Positions 24,000-32,602 of a stretch of DNA of 43,942 bases are shown here, piece after piece. The notes below the pieces were generated by a model, which searched no databases, was not told the origin of the DNA, and saw nothing but the letters and a program-made list of their open reading frames with translations. The stretch lies in contig NZ_BDAW01000083.1 in the NCBI RefSeq assembly GCF_001625085.1, positions 1 through 43,942 of the forward strand, given 5' to 3'. The stretch's first letter is position 1. Each line of letters begins with the position of its first letter. This DNA comes from Nocardia acidivorans NBRC 108247. GTDB taxonomy: Bacteria > Actinomycetota > Actinomycetes > Mycobacteriales > Mycobacteriaceae. A program made the position numbers and the translations under genes.

Positions 24000-24953
24000 T
24001 CACGCGGAGAGCGTGGGTGTCAGGTAGGTCGCGAGTGTGCGGGCGGTAATGGCGCGGCCGAGGGTGAGCGCCTCGCGGAGCAGCGCCGGATCCCGATTCG
24101 TCCGGCCGATGGCGGGTGCGTGCAGCGGCGGGCGGATCTGCAGCACCGCCGGATCGGCCGCGAAATCCTCCTCGTCGCGGTGATGTTGCCGCACTCGGGT
24201 GAGCCACGGATCGACGGTGCCGGGCGCGTGCCGAGCCAGATACCGGGCCACCACGCGACTTTCCACGGTCGAGGGCGGGCGCATGATTTCGTCGGCGCGG
24301 CGGGTGCGCAACACCAGCACGCGGGTCGCGCCCTGCGCCACAGCGGTTCGGATCGGCACGGATTCGGAGATCCCGGCGTCGACGAAGCGGCGCGCGCCGA
24401 TGCGCACCGGCCGCCCGGCCAGGATGGGCAGGCAGGTGGAGGCGCGCAGTGCGGCCTGTACCGAAGCGCTGTCGGTCAGTTCGCCGTGCAGATCCACCGC
24501 CGCACCGGTATCGGCATCGGTGGCGATGGGATGGAAGGTGACCGGATTGGCGAGGATCGCGGGGAAATCCATCGGGACGATGCGCTCGTAGACGGTGTGC
24601 ACCAGATATTCGGTATCCACCACGCGCCCGCCGCGCAGTGCCCGCGCCGGTGAGATGACCCGGTTGATCACCTCGGGAGCCCAGGCCCGTTCGGAATCCA
24701 CGGCCCGCCCGCAGAGCAGCCACGCACCGTTCAAGGCACCCGCGGAGGCCCCGTACACCGCGTCGAAACAGTGCAGGATGCCGAGTTCCTCGATGGCCAT
24801 GGCCATACCGTGCGAGAACGCGCCGCGCGAGGAACCGCCCTCGATGACCAGCGCCAGCCGGTGCCCGTCGGTGCGTGCCCCGGGCGCGCTGTCGGCACGG
24901 TGCCGGTGGGCGATCAGCTCGCCGACGCCGAGGGTGTGGTCCTGTTCGGGCAT
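24000..24953 (-). CDS. Patatin-like phospholipase
   Basis: 317 residues. The oxyanion loop is GGSSRG (39-44), the nucleophile elbow is GASAG with Ser70, and the catalytic Asp is D192 in VDAG. This is the complete Ser/Asp dyad of bacterial patatins, which hydrolyse acyl chains from phospholipids or other lipids. There is no signal peptide, so it is probably cytosolic or peripheral to the membrane. AGGAG lies five bases upstream of the start. It is the second gene of a minus-strand operon, 25 bases after a TetR gene, and is divergent from an alkylsulfatase. An in-frame 21-codon tail after its stop (23934-23999) suggests possible recent truncation. Confidence 0.9.
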   Translation of the reverse strand: MPEQDHTLGVGELIAHRHRADSAPGARTDGHRLALVIEGGSSRGAFSHGMAMAIEELGILHCFDAVYGASAGALNGAWLLCGRAVDSERAWAPEVINRVISPARALRGGRVVDTEYLVHTVYERIVPMDFPAILANPVTFHPIATDADTGAAVDLHGELTDSASVQAALRASTCLPILAGRPVRIGARRFVDAGISESVPIRTAVAQGATRVLVLRTRRADEIMRPPSTVESRVVARYLARHAPGTVDPWLTRVRQHHRDEEDFAADPAVLQIRPPLHAPAIGRTNRDPALLREALTLGRAITARTLATYLTPTLSA

Positions 24954-24978
24954 GGGTCTCCTATCGTGGCCACCGAGT

Positions 24979-25596
24979 CTAGGTGCCGGACAACAGTGTT
25001 CGGAGGGCTCGGGTGACCGCCTGCGAGGCGGCGCGTTGGGAGAGGCCGCGCCGGTCCATGAGCTGGTGGCGGTAGGGCCAGCCGACGGTGGCCTCGATCA
25101 GGTCCAGTAGTTCGCGGTCCTGGGTGCCGTCGCGCTCCAGTTCGGGTGCGAAGACGCGGGCCAGACTGGCGCGAATCTTGCTGTCGGTCAGCCGCATTCG
25201 CGCATCGATCGCGGGAATCGACTGGGACTCCAGCAATCCGAGCAGGCGGGGATTGCGCTGGTGTGCGAAGACGATCTCACTCTGCTTCACCACCGCGGCG
25301 ATGCGCTGGTCCAGGGGCAGGTCCGGATCGGTTGCCGCGACCAATGATTCGACCAATTCGGATTGCGCCTCGACGGCCGCTATCCGCAGATCCTCCCGGC
25401 CGGGGAAGTGCACGAAAATGCTGCGTTCGGAGATGCCCGCGCGGTCGGCGATGTCCTTGGTGGTGGGAATGAAACTGCCGTCCTTGATGGCGGCCAGCAG
25501 GGCGTCCACGATCGCCTTGCGGGTCTGCTCCGGATTGCGCCTGCGGCGGCGCTCCCCGCTCGGGCGCTCTGCGGGTGTCGCGGTGCCGTCACTCAT
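24979..25596 (-). CDS. TetR-family regulator
   Basis: 205 residues. After a basic leader (PSGERRRRRNPEQTRKAIVD), the DNA-binding domain has TTKDIADRAGISERSIFVHF at about 45-64 and GREDLRIAA. The rest is a helical ligand-binding domain (QRIAAVVKQSEIVFAHQRNP, LIEATVGWPYRHQLMDR). It forms an operon with the patatin gene 25 bases downstream and faces an alkylsulfatase gene across a 240-base gap holding a perfect 29-base palindrome. The likely role is a repressor of both directions, responding to a lipid, fatty acyl or alkyl sulfate ligand. The ligand is inferred from the neighbours only. Confidence 0.92.
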   Translation of the reverse strand: MSDGTATPAERPSGERRRRRNPEQTRKAIVDALLAAIKDGSFIPTTKDIADRAGISERSIFVHFPGREDLRIAAVEAQSELVESLVAATDPDLPLDQRIAAVVKQSEIVFAHQRNPRLLGLLESQSIPAIDARMRLTDSKIRASLARVFAPELERDGTQDRELLDLIEATVGWPYRHQLMDRRGLSQRAASQAVTRALRTLLSGT

Positions 25597-25656
25597 AGCT
25601 GCATCCGATCACAGCGCCTCCCGGCCGTAGGTGTGGGGTGGCTGAGATCCTCCAGG

Positions 25657-25685
25657 CCACTATTGCAGTCTAACTGCAATAGTGG
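25657..25685. promoter_or_regulatory. Perfect 13-base-arm palindrome, probable TetR operator
   Basis: Arms CCACTATTGCAGT and ACTGCAATAGTGG with a 3-base centre (CTA). It lies 60 bases upstream of the TetR start and about 150 bases upstream of the alkylsulfatase, overlapping a TTGCAG sequence that could be a -35 element. Length and symmetry fit a TetR-family operator. Confidence 0.82.
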
Positions 25686-25836
25686 TTAAGATGAGTGTGG
25701 GCGGCAACACTGAAGCTATCGGAGATGGCGGTCTCGGGGCCGTGAACGAATCGTTATCCGGAAATTGGCGAACCTGTAGCCAACAGCTGTTTGGCTGGCT
25801 CGCGGTGCGCTCGATCGACAGAAGCAGGAGAGCGTC

Positions 25837-27900
25837 GTGGTCGACGGCAATCGGACAGATGGTGCGGGGAACGAGGAGAACAGAGGTCCCAGGGTTTCCC
25901 GGCGCGGCATGCTCGGCGTCGGTGCGGCGGCGCTGGCCGCCGCCGGTGTCGGCGGTGCGCTGAGCGCCTGCGGCCCCTCCGACGAGGTGGACGCCCCGGC
26001 CGGTCAGACCGATGCGAGTGATGCCATCGCCACGGCAAATAGGAAGGTCGCCGAGACCATGCCGTTCTCGGACACCACCGATTTCGCCGATGCCGACCGC
26101 GGTTTCATCGAGGCGCTGAAGCCGGGTGTCATCAAGGACGACAAGGGAAAGGTGGTGTGGGACAACGACTCCTACGGTTTCCTGCAGGGCGCCTGCCCGT
26201 CCTCGGCCAATCCGAGTCTGTGGCGGCAGTCCCAGCTCACCGTCAAACAGGGCCTGTACGAGGTGGCACCGGGCTTCTATCAGATCCGCGGTCTGGACCT
26301 GTCGAATATGACGATCATCGAGGGCGACAGGGGCATTGTCGTCATCGACCCGCTCATCTCCAATGAGACCGCCGCCGCCGGACTGGCGCTGTACCGCGCG
26401 CATCGCGGGAACCGGCCGGTCACCGGCCTGATCTACTCGCACGCGCATGTCGACCACTTCGGCGGTTCGCTGGGCGTCACCACCCGCGAGGATGTGGCGG
26501 CGGGCCGCTGTCCGGTGATCGCGCCCTCCGGTTTCCTCGAGCACGCGGTCTCGGAGAACATCTACGCGGGCACCGCCATGGCGCGTCGCGCCGCGTACAT
26601 GTACGGCGCTGCCCTGCCGCGCGGGGAGAAGGGGCAGATCGGCGCGGGCCTGGGCCAGACCACCTCGGTCGGCACCACCAGCCTCATCGATCCGACCATC
26701 ACCATCGACACCACCGGCCAGGAGCAGGTGATCGACGGTGTGCGCATGGTGTTCCAGATGACCCCGGGCACCGAGGCCCCGTCGGAGATGAACTTCTACT
26801 TCCCCGACCGCCGCATCCTGTGCATGGCCGAGAACGCCACGCACACCCTGCACAACATCCTGACCCTGCGCGGTGCGCTGGTGCGCGATCCGCACGTGTG
26901 GTCCAAGTACCTCACCGAATCCATCAATCTCTATGCGCGCCAGTCGGATATCGTCTTCTCCTCGCATCATTGGCCGATCTGGGGCACCGACAAGATCGTC
27001 GAATACCTGTCGACACAGCGCGATCTGTACGGCTACCTCAACGACCAGACCCTGCGCATGCTGAATCGGGGCATGGTCGGCAGTGAGATCGCCGAGGCCA
27101 TGCAACTACCACCGAATATCCAGAAGGCCTGGTACACACACGGTTACTACGGTTCGGTCAGCCACAATGTGAAGGCCATCTACCAGCGGTACATGGGCTG
27201 GTTCGACGGCAATCCCGCACACCTGTGGGAGCATCCGCCGGTCGAGAACGCCAAACGGCACGTCGATGCCATGGGCGGTGCGACCGCGGCGATCAAGAAG
27301 GCCAGGAAAGCCTATGACGACGCCGACTACCGTTGGGCCGTACAGATTCTCAACTATGTGATCTTCGCCGACGCGAACAACAAGAAGGCGAAGGATTTGC
27401 AGGCCAGCGCTTTCGAGCAGCTCGGCTACGGCTCCGAGAATGCCACCTGGCGCAACTTCTACCTCTCCGGTGCGTACGAGCTGCGCAACGGCTCCTTCGG
27501 CACGCCGACCTCGGCGAACTCCAAGGGCTTGCTGGCCGCGCTCACCGTGGACCAGGCGTTCGACGCCATCGCACTGAATATCAACGGCCCCAAGGCGTGG
27601 GACATCCATGTGGTCACAGACTGGCGGTTCAGCGATCAGCAGGACAGGGTGCATCGGGCCGAGCTGCGCAATGGCGTGCTCGTGCACTACGACCGCCGGC
27701 CGAACGACGGCCTCGCAGCCCCCGACGCGACCATCACCCTCACCCGCGGCGGGTTCATCCAGAACATGATGGGCGGCGGCGATATGAAGGACGCCATTGC
27801 CAAGGGGGACATCACAATCGACGGCAATCCGGCCGCCCTGGTCCAGATCAAGGGCGTGATCGACAAGCCCGAACCGGGATTCGCCATCGTCACCCCGTAG
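25837..27900 (+). CDS. Metallo-beta-lactamase-fold alkyl sulfatase (SdsA1/BDS1-type), Tat lipoprotein
   Basis: 687 residues from GTG 25837 with AGGAG six bases upstream. The N-terminus has a Tat motif SRRGMLGVG and a lipobox LSAC (Cys45), so it is probably exported folded and lipid-anchored. The zinc-binding signature is H202-A-H-V-D-H207 followed by FGG. Further metal ligands fit MAENATHTLHN (329-340, with E332 and H336) and the SSHHWPIWG segment. The C-terminal third has the dimerisation and SCP2-like lipid-binding parts (ALTVDQAFDAIALNINGPKA). The enzyme cleaves linear alkyl sulfate esters to alcohol and sulfate. It faces TetR and patatin genes across a large palindrome, suggesting induced use of surfactant-like or lipid sulfate substrates. 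Confidence 0.93.
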   Translation: MVDGNRTDGAGNEENRGPRVSRRGMLGVGAAALAAAGVGGALSACGPSDEVDAPAGQTDASDAIATANRKVAETMPFSDTTDFADADRGFIEALKPGVIKDDKGKVVWDNDSYGFLQGACPSSANPSLWRQSQLTVKQGLYEVAPGFYQIRGLDLSNMTIIEGDRGIVVIDPLISNETAAAGLALYRAHRGNRPVTGLIYSHAHVDHFGGSLGVTTREDVAAGRCPVIAPSGFLEHAVSENIYAGTAMARRAAYMYGAALPRGEKGQIGAGLGQTTSVGTTSLIDPTITIDTTGQEQVIDGVRMVFQMTPGTEAPSEMNFYFPDRRILCMAENATHTLHNILTLRGALVRDPHVWSKYLTESINLYARQSDIVFSSHHWPIWGTDKIVEYLSTQRDLYGYLNDQTLRMLNRGMVGSEIAEAMQLPPNIQKAWYTHGYYGSVSHNVKAIYQRYMGWFDGNPAHLWEHPPVENAKRHVDAMGGATAAIKKARKAYDDADYRWAVQILNYVIFADANNKKAKDLQASAFEQLGYGSENATWRNFYLSGAYELRNGSFGTPTSANSKGLLAALTVDQAFDAIALNINGPKAWDIHVVTDWRFSDQQDRVHRAELRNGVLVHYDRRPNDGLAAPDATITLTRGGFIQNMMGGGDMKDAIAKGDITIDGNPAALVQIKGVIDKPEPGFAIVTP

Positions 27901-28060
27901 CACCCTCGGACCTATTGCGTAACAGGCAAGTTCCACCCCGTGCCGGGTCACCGGGCAGGATCAGCAGGCAGGCAGTGAGCGCGCAGACCGGACCCAGCGA
28001 ATTCGTTTTTCAGCAGCATCAGCGGTGGAGCAGGTCTTCGACGCGCTCTCCCTGCGGACA

Positions 28061-28099
28061 AGCGGGGTCCTGCCGCCGGTCGGCAGGCAGGGCCCCGCT
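28061..28099 (+). terminator. Hairpin terminator after the alkylsulfatase region
   Basis: AGCGGGG-T-CCTGCC pairs with GGCAGG-CAG-GGCCCCGCT with a short mismatch, loop GCCGGTC. It lies about 160 bases after the stop. No clear T-run. The rest of 27901-28161 shows no gene. Confidence 0.6.
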
Positions 28100-28161
28100 C
28101 CCTGTCTGAAATCGGTTGAGTGCCATCGGAATTCAGCTGATCGGCCAGTGCCGTCGACGCC

Positions 28162-28545
28162 CTAGTTGGTCGAATGCCGACCCGTCAACGTGCCGGACGC
28201 CTGTCCCGTCCCCGCCGGGCGAGTCCCGGGCGAGGACGGACCTCGCTGGGGACCCTGCCGTACCGCCGCACTGAAGAGTAGATACTCCGAGGGCGGTACG
28301 CAGACCTCCCGATACGGCTGGCGCGGCGCCACCCGCCGCTGCGGCCCCGGAATCACCACCCCGTGCCTGCTCACGGCCCCCTTCGGCTCGGCCCCCGACT
28401 CCTGCGCGCGGACCCAGGTCCGCATGGCATCCGATGCCAGGCTGGGCAGGTACTCCACCGCCCGCTCCCATTCGAGACCCTCCACCTGCGTCGGGTCGCT
28501 GACCGCGGTGACGACGACGGCATAGGCCGTATTGATGTCCGTCAT
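28162..28545 (-). CDS. Hypothetical protein, unrecognised
   Basis: 127 residues from ATG 28545, chosen for an AGGGGTGA site upstream; ATG 28566 is in frame but has none. The N-terminal half (TDINTAYAVVVTAVSDPTQV, then WERAVEYLPSL and MRTWVRAQESG) looks like a small ordered domain. The second half is rich in Pro, Arg, Gly and Ser and is probably disordered. There is no signal peptide and no membrane segment. It is divergent from the DUF5996 gene and shares its 190-base promoter region. No function can be assigned. Confidence 0.62.
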   Translation of the reverse strand: MTDINTAYAVVVTAVSDPTQVEGLEWERAVEYLPSLASDAMRTWVRAQESGAEPKGAVSRHGVVIPGPQRRVAPRQPYREVCVPPSEYLLFSAAVRQGPQRGPSSPGTRPAGTGQASGTLTGRHSTN

Positions 28546-28628
28546 TGCGGATTCACCCCTGTTCATGGTTGCGGCGCTACGCGCGCGTTGCGCGGGGAAT
28601 GTTCAGGATACTTTGAAAGATCTTGCAC

Positions 28629-28647
28629 TACTGCGTGTTTCGCAGTA
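28629..28647. promoter_or_regulatory. Inverted repeat in the divergent promoter region
   Basis: TACTGCG-TGTTT-CGCAGTA, perfect 7-base arms with a 5-base loop, between the hypothetical gene and the DUF5996 gene. It could be an operator or an RNA hairpin. No neighbouring regulator gene explains it. Confidence 0.45.
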
Positions 28648-28731
28648 CTCGCAGGTGGGTTGCGGGTGTGTAGGATAACCGGGCACCGCCGATCTGAAAC
28701 ACGACCGTCTCGAACGAAAGTGGGCAGGAGC

Positions 28732-29730
28732 ATGGGCGATTCCTCGGTTACCGGCACCCTCACGGCCGACTCCGGCGAGGTGCTCCCCGCGCTGCCGCTG
28801 GACGCCTGGCGGCCCACCAAGGAGACACTGCACCGCTATATCCAGATCGTCGGCAAGGTCGCGCTCGCCAAGGGCATCCGCCGCAACCACTGGTGGCATA
28901 TGACCTACCGGATCAATGCCCGCGGCTGGACCACCGTCGCCCTCGGCACCGCCACCGCCGGCCCGGTCTTCACCTGCGCCTTCGACTTCTTCGACCATGT
29001 CCTGCGCATCGGCACCGATCGCGGCATCCAGGAGGAGATCCCGCTGGGCAATCAATCGGTGGCCAGTTTCTACACCGAGACCATGCGCGCGCTGAGTGAT
29101 CTGGGCGTCGAGGTCACCCTGCCCTTCCCGACCCCGTACGACCTGCCCGACAACGGCCGCCCGTTCGACGAGGACGAGGAGCACCACCACTACGACCCGG
29201 CCGCCGCCCTGCGCGCCTTCCGCGTCACCAGTCAGGTGGGCCGGGTGCTCGAGGAATTCAGCGCGAGCTATTCCGGCAAGATCAGCCCGGTGCAACTCTT
29301 CTGGCACACCTTCGATCTCGCGGTGCAGCGCTTCTCCGACCGCAAGATCGATATGGACACCAGCGTCAATGCCGTGACCCGCGAATCGTATTCGCGCGAG
29401 GAGATCAGCGCCGGCTTCTGGTTCGGCGACGACAATGTGCCCGAACCGACGTTCTACTCCTACACCGCCCCCGAACCCGAAGGGCTGACCGAACTTCCAC
29501 TGCTCCCGGCGCAAGCCCGCTGGGTGCCCTCGGGTTCCGCGCACGCCGCCTACTACTCCTACGACGCGGCCCGCCGCAGCGGCGATCCGGTCGGCGCGGC
29601 CCTGGATTTCCTGCACTCCGCCTACGCCGCGGGCTCGCGTCTCGCTGGTTGGGACGCACCCGCTCTGGCCTGCCCCGGAGGCATCACCGACCCCGTGCTG
29701 GGCGGTCCCCCGAAAGGCTGGCCGGAATAA
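28732..29730 (+). CDS. DUF5996-family protein
   Basis: 332 residues from ATG 28732, immediately after an AGGAG. The protein opens with LPLDAWRPTKETLHRYIQIV and IRRNHWWHMTYRINARGWTT, and has PVQLFWHTFDLAVQRFSDR near 190 and FWFGDDNVPEPTFYSYTAPE later. These segments are typical of the DUF5996 family, whose biochemical role is unknown. No signal peptide or membrane segment. The HWWH motif and several conserved His/Glu residues (EDEEHHHY) could bind metal, which is only a suggestion. It appears monocistronic; the next gene starts 110 bases later with its own ribosome site. Confidence 0.85.
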   Translation: MGDSSVTGTLTADSGEVLPALPLDAWRPTKETLHRYIQIVGKVALAKGIRRNHWWHMTYRINARGWTTVALGTATAGPVFTCAFDFFDHVLRIGTDRGIQEEIPLGNQSVASFYTETMRALSDLGVEVTLPFPTPYDLPDNGRPFDEDEEHHHYDPAAALRAFRVTSQVGRVLEEFSASYSGKISPVQLFWHTFDLAVQRFSDRKIDMDTSVNAVTRESYSREEISAGFWFGDDNVPEPTFYSYTAPEPEGLTELPLLPAQARWVPSGSAHAAYYSYDAARRSGDPVGAALDFLHSAYAAGSRLAGWDAPALACPGGITDPVLGGPPKGWPE

Positions 29731-29791
29731 CCGAGTGCCTCCCGTCGTATGTCCCGCATAGTGTGTTCATAGGGACCGAGGGAGGATCACC

Positions 29792-29848
29792 ATGGGAAGA
29801 CGCTTGGTGAGCGGGCCGCATCTGCCACAGAAGGAGCAGCATGCGTGA
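29792..29848 (+). CDS. Possible 18-codon leader peptide overlapping the next gene
   Basis: A short frame with a strong GGGAGG site six bases before ATG 29792, encoding MGRRLVSGPHLPQKEQHA. Its stop (TGA at 29846-29848) overlaps the first codons of the next gene (ATG 29841), in a different frame. The arrangement suits translational coupling or a regulatory leader. It could also be a fortuitous start. Confidence 0.42.
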   Translation: MGRRLVSGPHLPQKEQHA

Positions 29849-31220
29849 CGAGAATATGGCGGTACGGACCACCGGACTGACCGCGTATCGCGAGACCGTT
29901 TTCACCGCCGGACCGAGTACCCGGGTACCGCTCATCGGTGCGCTCGTACTCGGCAGTCTGGTGCTCGTCTGGGCGGCCGAACGGTCCTCCCGGGAGGGCA
30001 CCGACCACGGCTGGTTCCTCGCGGTCTCGGTCGCCGGGCTCTTCGTCGCCCGCGGCCTGCACCTGCGCCGCCCCATCACGCTGCCCCACCTCACCGCGGC
30101 CACCATCGTGCTCGTCGTGGCGAACTTCAGCTACCGGGCCGAGCACACCACCGCCGGTTTCTTCTTCCTCGCCGCCAGCGGACTGGTGCTGATGGCCCCG
30201 CAGGGCAGTAAGCCGCAGCCCGAACAGCTGACCCGGGTGGCCGAACTGGTGCGCCGCACACAATTGGATCCGGTCGCGCCGTTCGCCCTGCACTCGTCCA
30301 AGAGCTACTTCTTCAACGCCGACTCCTCGGCGGCCATCGCCTATCGCGCGCGACTGGGCATCGCCGTGGTCGCGGGCGATCCCATCGGGGACAAGCAGCG
30401 ATTCGGCGAACTGGTCTCGGAGTTCTCCGAATTCACCAGTGCGCACGGCTGGCGCATCGCGGTGCTGGGCGCGAGCCCGGAGCTCACCCAGCTGTGGCAG
30501 CTGCGCGCCTTCGAGCATCGCGGCCTGCACCCGATTCCGATCGGGCGCGACGTGGTGGTCGAGGTGAATGACTTCGACCTGGTCGGACGGCGCTTTCGCA
30601 ATCTCCGGCAGGCGGTCAGCCGCACCCGCAACTTCGGCGTCACCACCGAGGTGCTGCCCGAGGTCGCGCTCACCGAACCGCAGCGCGAGGATCTGCTCGG
30701 CATTGTCGACGAATGGGGGCACGGGCGGCAGACCCGCGGTTTCTCCATGATCCTGGACCACCTGCTCGACGGACGGCATCCGGGCATGCTGGTGGTGCTG
30801 GCCCGCGACGAGAGCGGGCAGGTCGTCGGATTCCAGCGCTACGGCGTTTCCGGCAACGGCCGCGAGCTGAGCCTGGATGTGCCGTGGCGGCGGCGCGACG
30901 CGCCCAATGGGCTCGACGAGCGCATGATCGTGGATCTGGTCGAGTACGCGCGGGCGCACGGCATCACCCGAATCTCGCTGGCGTTCGCGGCATTTCCCGA
31001 GTTGTTCGGCGACCAGGAGCGCAGTCGGCTCGGGCAGTTGGCGTATGTGGCTGTGCGGCTGGGTGATCCACTCATCCGGCTGGAATCACTGTACCGATTC
31101 CTGCGCAAGTTCAACTCGTTCTCCGATAAACGGTTCGTACTGATCCGCTGGCGCGAGGTGCTCATCGCCGCCGTCGCGCTGCTAACCCTCGAGTTCGTTC
31201 CGCACCGGCACGAGTACTGA
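29841..31220 (+). CDS. DUF2156 / phosphatidylglycerol lysyltransferase C-terminal-type membrane protein
   Basis: 459 residues. Three hydrophobic segments lie near the N-terminus (about 30-130). The cytosolic catalytic-type domain follows: HSSKSYFFNADSSAAIAYRA, GIAVVAGDPIGDKQ and LRQAVSRTRNFGVTTEVLPE, with the closing FNSFSDKRFVLIRWRE. This is the DUF2156 (GNAT-like) fold of MprF and of the mycobacterial LysX N-terminal half, which move an amino acid from charged tRNA to phosphatidylglycerol. It has fewer helices than MprF and no lysyl-tRNA synthetase domain. It may modify lipids or another acceptor. GGAGCAGC precedes the ATG. No partner gene is clear. A terminator follows at 31229. Confidence 0.87.
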   Translation: MRDENMAVRTTGLTAYRETVFTAGPSTRVPLIGALVLGSLVLVWAAERSSREGTDHGWFLAVSVAGLFVARGLHLRRPITLPHLTAATIVLVVANFSYRAEHTTAGFFFLAASGLVLMAPQGSKPQPEQLTRVAELVRRTQLDPVAPFALHSSKSYFFNADSSAAIAYRARLGIAVVAGDPIGDKQRFGELVSEFSEFTSAHGWRIAVLGASPELTQLWQLRAFEHRGLHPIPIGRDVVVEVNDFDLVGRRFRNLRQAVSRTRNFGVTTEVLPEVALTEPQREDLLGIVDEWGHGRQTRGFSMILDHLLDGRHPGMLVVLARDESGQVVGFQRYGVSGNGRELSLDVPWRRRDAPNGLDERMIVDLVEYARAHGITRISLAFAAFPELFGDQERSRLGQLAYVAVRLGDPLIRLESLYRFLRKFNSFSDKRFVLIRWREVLIAAVALLTLEFVPHRHEY

Positions 31221-31228
31221 GTTCTGTT

Positions 31229-31253
31229 GCCGCACCGTCGAGATCGGTGCGGC
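31229..31253. terminator. Bidirectional terminator
   Basis: Perfect 9-base stem GCCGCACCG / CGGTGCGGC with a 7-base loop (TCGAGAT), between two converging genes. Confidence 0.75.
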
Positions 31254-31271
31254 TCTACGGATCCTGCGGGC

Positions 31272-32024
31272 TCAGGCCAGGAAATCCACCAGCGCGGCGG
31301 CGAATTTCGGATGCGTGGTGGCGACCAGGTGATCGCCGGGCACCACGGCCAGGCTGCCATTCGGGAAGGCCGCCGCCAGCCGCTCGGGCTCGGCCGCGAA
31401 CGGATCGGCATCGCCCGCCAGCACCAGCGTGGGCGCCTCGATATCGGCGACCGTCTTGATCGGCGCCTCGCTCAGCCCCCGCGCCACCGCGGCAATGGCC
31501 TCGCGATCGGCCCCGAGCACATCGGCCAGTATCCGAAACATCTTGGCCTGCTCCACGGTTCCGGACCCGTCGCCCCGCATGGCGGTGACGATGTCCTCTG
31601 CATTGATCACCCGCCAATCGATACCGCCGCAATCCACCACCCCCGAGCCGATTCCGCCCACCACGAGGCGGCGCACCCGCTCATCGGACTGCGCGACGAG
31701 AATCGAGATGATCCCGCCCATCGAATACCCCACCTGGACAACCTCATCCAGCCCCAGATGGTCGTACAGCGCCCGCACATCATCGGCCATGGCCCGCCAC
31801 GAATACCGATCGGCGTCATGCGGCTTCTCCGATCGCCCATGCCCCCGCGCATCCAGCGAGATCACCCGATGCCCGCCCTGTTGCAGCGCCGCGACCACCC
31901 CCACACTCATCCAATTCGCATTGGTGTCGGCGACGATCCCATGCTGCAACACCACGGGCACCCCCGCGCCCTCCCACACCCGATAGTTGAGCTCCAATCC
32001 ATCCCAACTGCTGAACTTCGCCAC
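31272..32024 (-). CDS. Alpha/beta-fold hydrolase
   Basis: 250 residues from GTG 32024; ATG 32054 would add ten residues. The shorter start is preferred because family members usually begin a few residues before the first strand (FSSWDGLELNYRVW). The oxyanion stretch is LQHGI. The nucleophile elbow is GYSMGG with Ser101, the acid is in LVLAGDADPF, and the catalytic His is H232 in VPGDHLV. All three residues are present. A small cap domain lies between about 125 and 195. No signal peptide, so it is probably cytosolic. Members are esterases, haloperoxidase-like or C-C hydrolases; substrate unknown. It appears monocistronic. Confidence 0.88.
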   Translation of the reverse strand: MAKFSSWDGLELNYRVWEGAGVPVVLQHGIVADTNANWMSVGVVAALQQGGHRVISLDARGHGRSEKPHDADRYSWRAMADDVRALYDHLGLDEVVQVGYSMGGIISILVAQSDERVRRLVVGGIGSGVVDCGGIDWRVINAEDIVTAMRGDGSGTVEQAKMFRILADVLGADREAIAAVARGLSEAPIKTVADIEAPTLVLAGDADPFAAEPERLAAAFPNGSLAVVPGDHLVATTHPKFAAALVDFLA

Positions 32025-32116
32025 CCGCCCGATGCTAGTGCCGCACCCATTCACCCGCGCGGGATTCGTCGGCGTCGCACGGCGGCACGAGCGCGGAATG
32101 GGCGACCATCATGAGA

Positions 32117-32494
32117 TCAGCCGCCGAAGGAGCCGGTCGGGATGTCCGGGACCATGTGCCAGGCGCCGCAGTTGTCGGCGCGGAAGGCTACGTCGGTGGG
32201 TTTGATGACTATGCGGACCGGATGGACCTTGGTGAAGTCGCTGGCGATCACGTAGTGGTTGGGGTCGTTGTAGTCGGTGGGGGTTTGGATGTGCCAGAGG
32301 CGACGCCAAAAGCAGCCGGTGGACTCGTCGGGGGTGCCGTCGGAGACGTAGGTGCCGGGTTTGATGTCGACGTTCACCAGGTAGAGGCCGTCGCCGGGGA
32401 TTTCGCTCGCCGGATCGGCGGTAGCGGTGGCCGCGGCGGTGGTCAGCAGTGCGGAAGACAGCGCTCCCGCGATCAAAAGCGCGCCTGCACGCAC
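32117..32494 (-). CDS. Small secreted protein with TGSFGG C-terminus
   Basis: 125 residues from GTG 32494, which has GGGAGG six bases upstream; the in-frame ATG 32518 would place that ribosome site inside the gene. A signal peptide (VRAGALLIAGALSSALLTTA, cleaved near TADP) precedes a domain of about 95 residues. The mature part has GDGLYLVNVDIKPGTYVSDG, a pattern seen in secreted actinobacterial proteins, and two cysteines (STGCFWRR and ADNCGAW) that probably pair. The last residues IPTGSFGG match the end of the His-rich protein at 19229-19483. It is divergent from an ECF sigma gene. Function unknown. Confidence 0.8.
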   Translation of the reverse strand: MRAGALLIAGALSSALLTTAAATATADPASEIPGDGLYLVNVDIKPGTYVSDGTPDESTGCFWRRLWHIQTPTDYNDPNHYVIASDFTKVHPVRIVIKPTDVAFRADNCGAWHMVPDIPTGSFGG

Positions 32495-32583
32495 AGTATT
32501 CCTCCCATGAATGCTCATTGACCGCGCGGCCTCGCAACCGGCGCGGTATGGGATCCCCGAATCTCCCGGAGCACGGTTTATCA

Positions 32584-32602
32584 GAGATCAAGTGTCCAAT
32601 TT
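32584..32602 (+). promoter_or_regulatory. 19-nt motif, copy 1 (upstream of ECF sigma gene)
   Basis: GAGATCAAGTGTCCAATTT, identical at 18 of 19 bases to 35262-35280. In this copy it runs into a palindrome GTCCAA-T-TTGGAC. It lies about 128 bases before the sigma gene. It may be the ECF promoter or an activator site. Confidence 0.6.
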
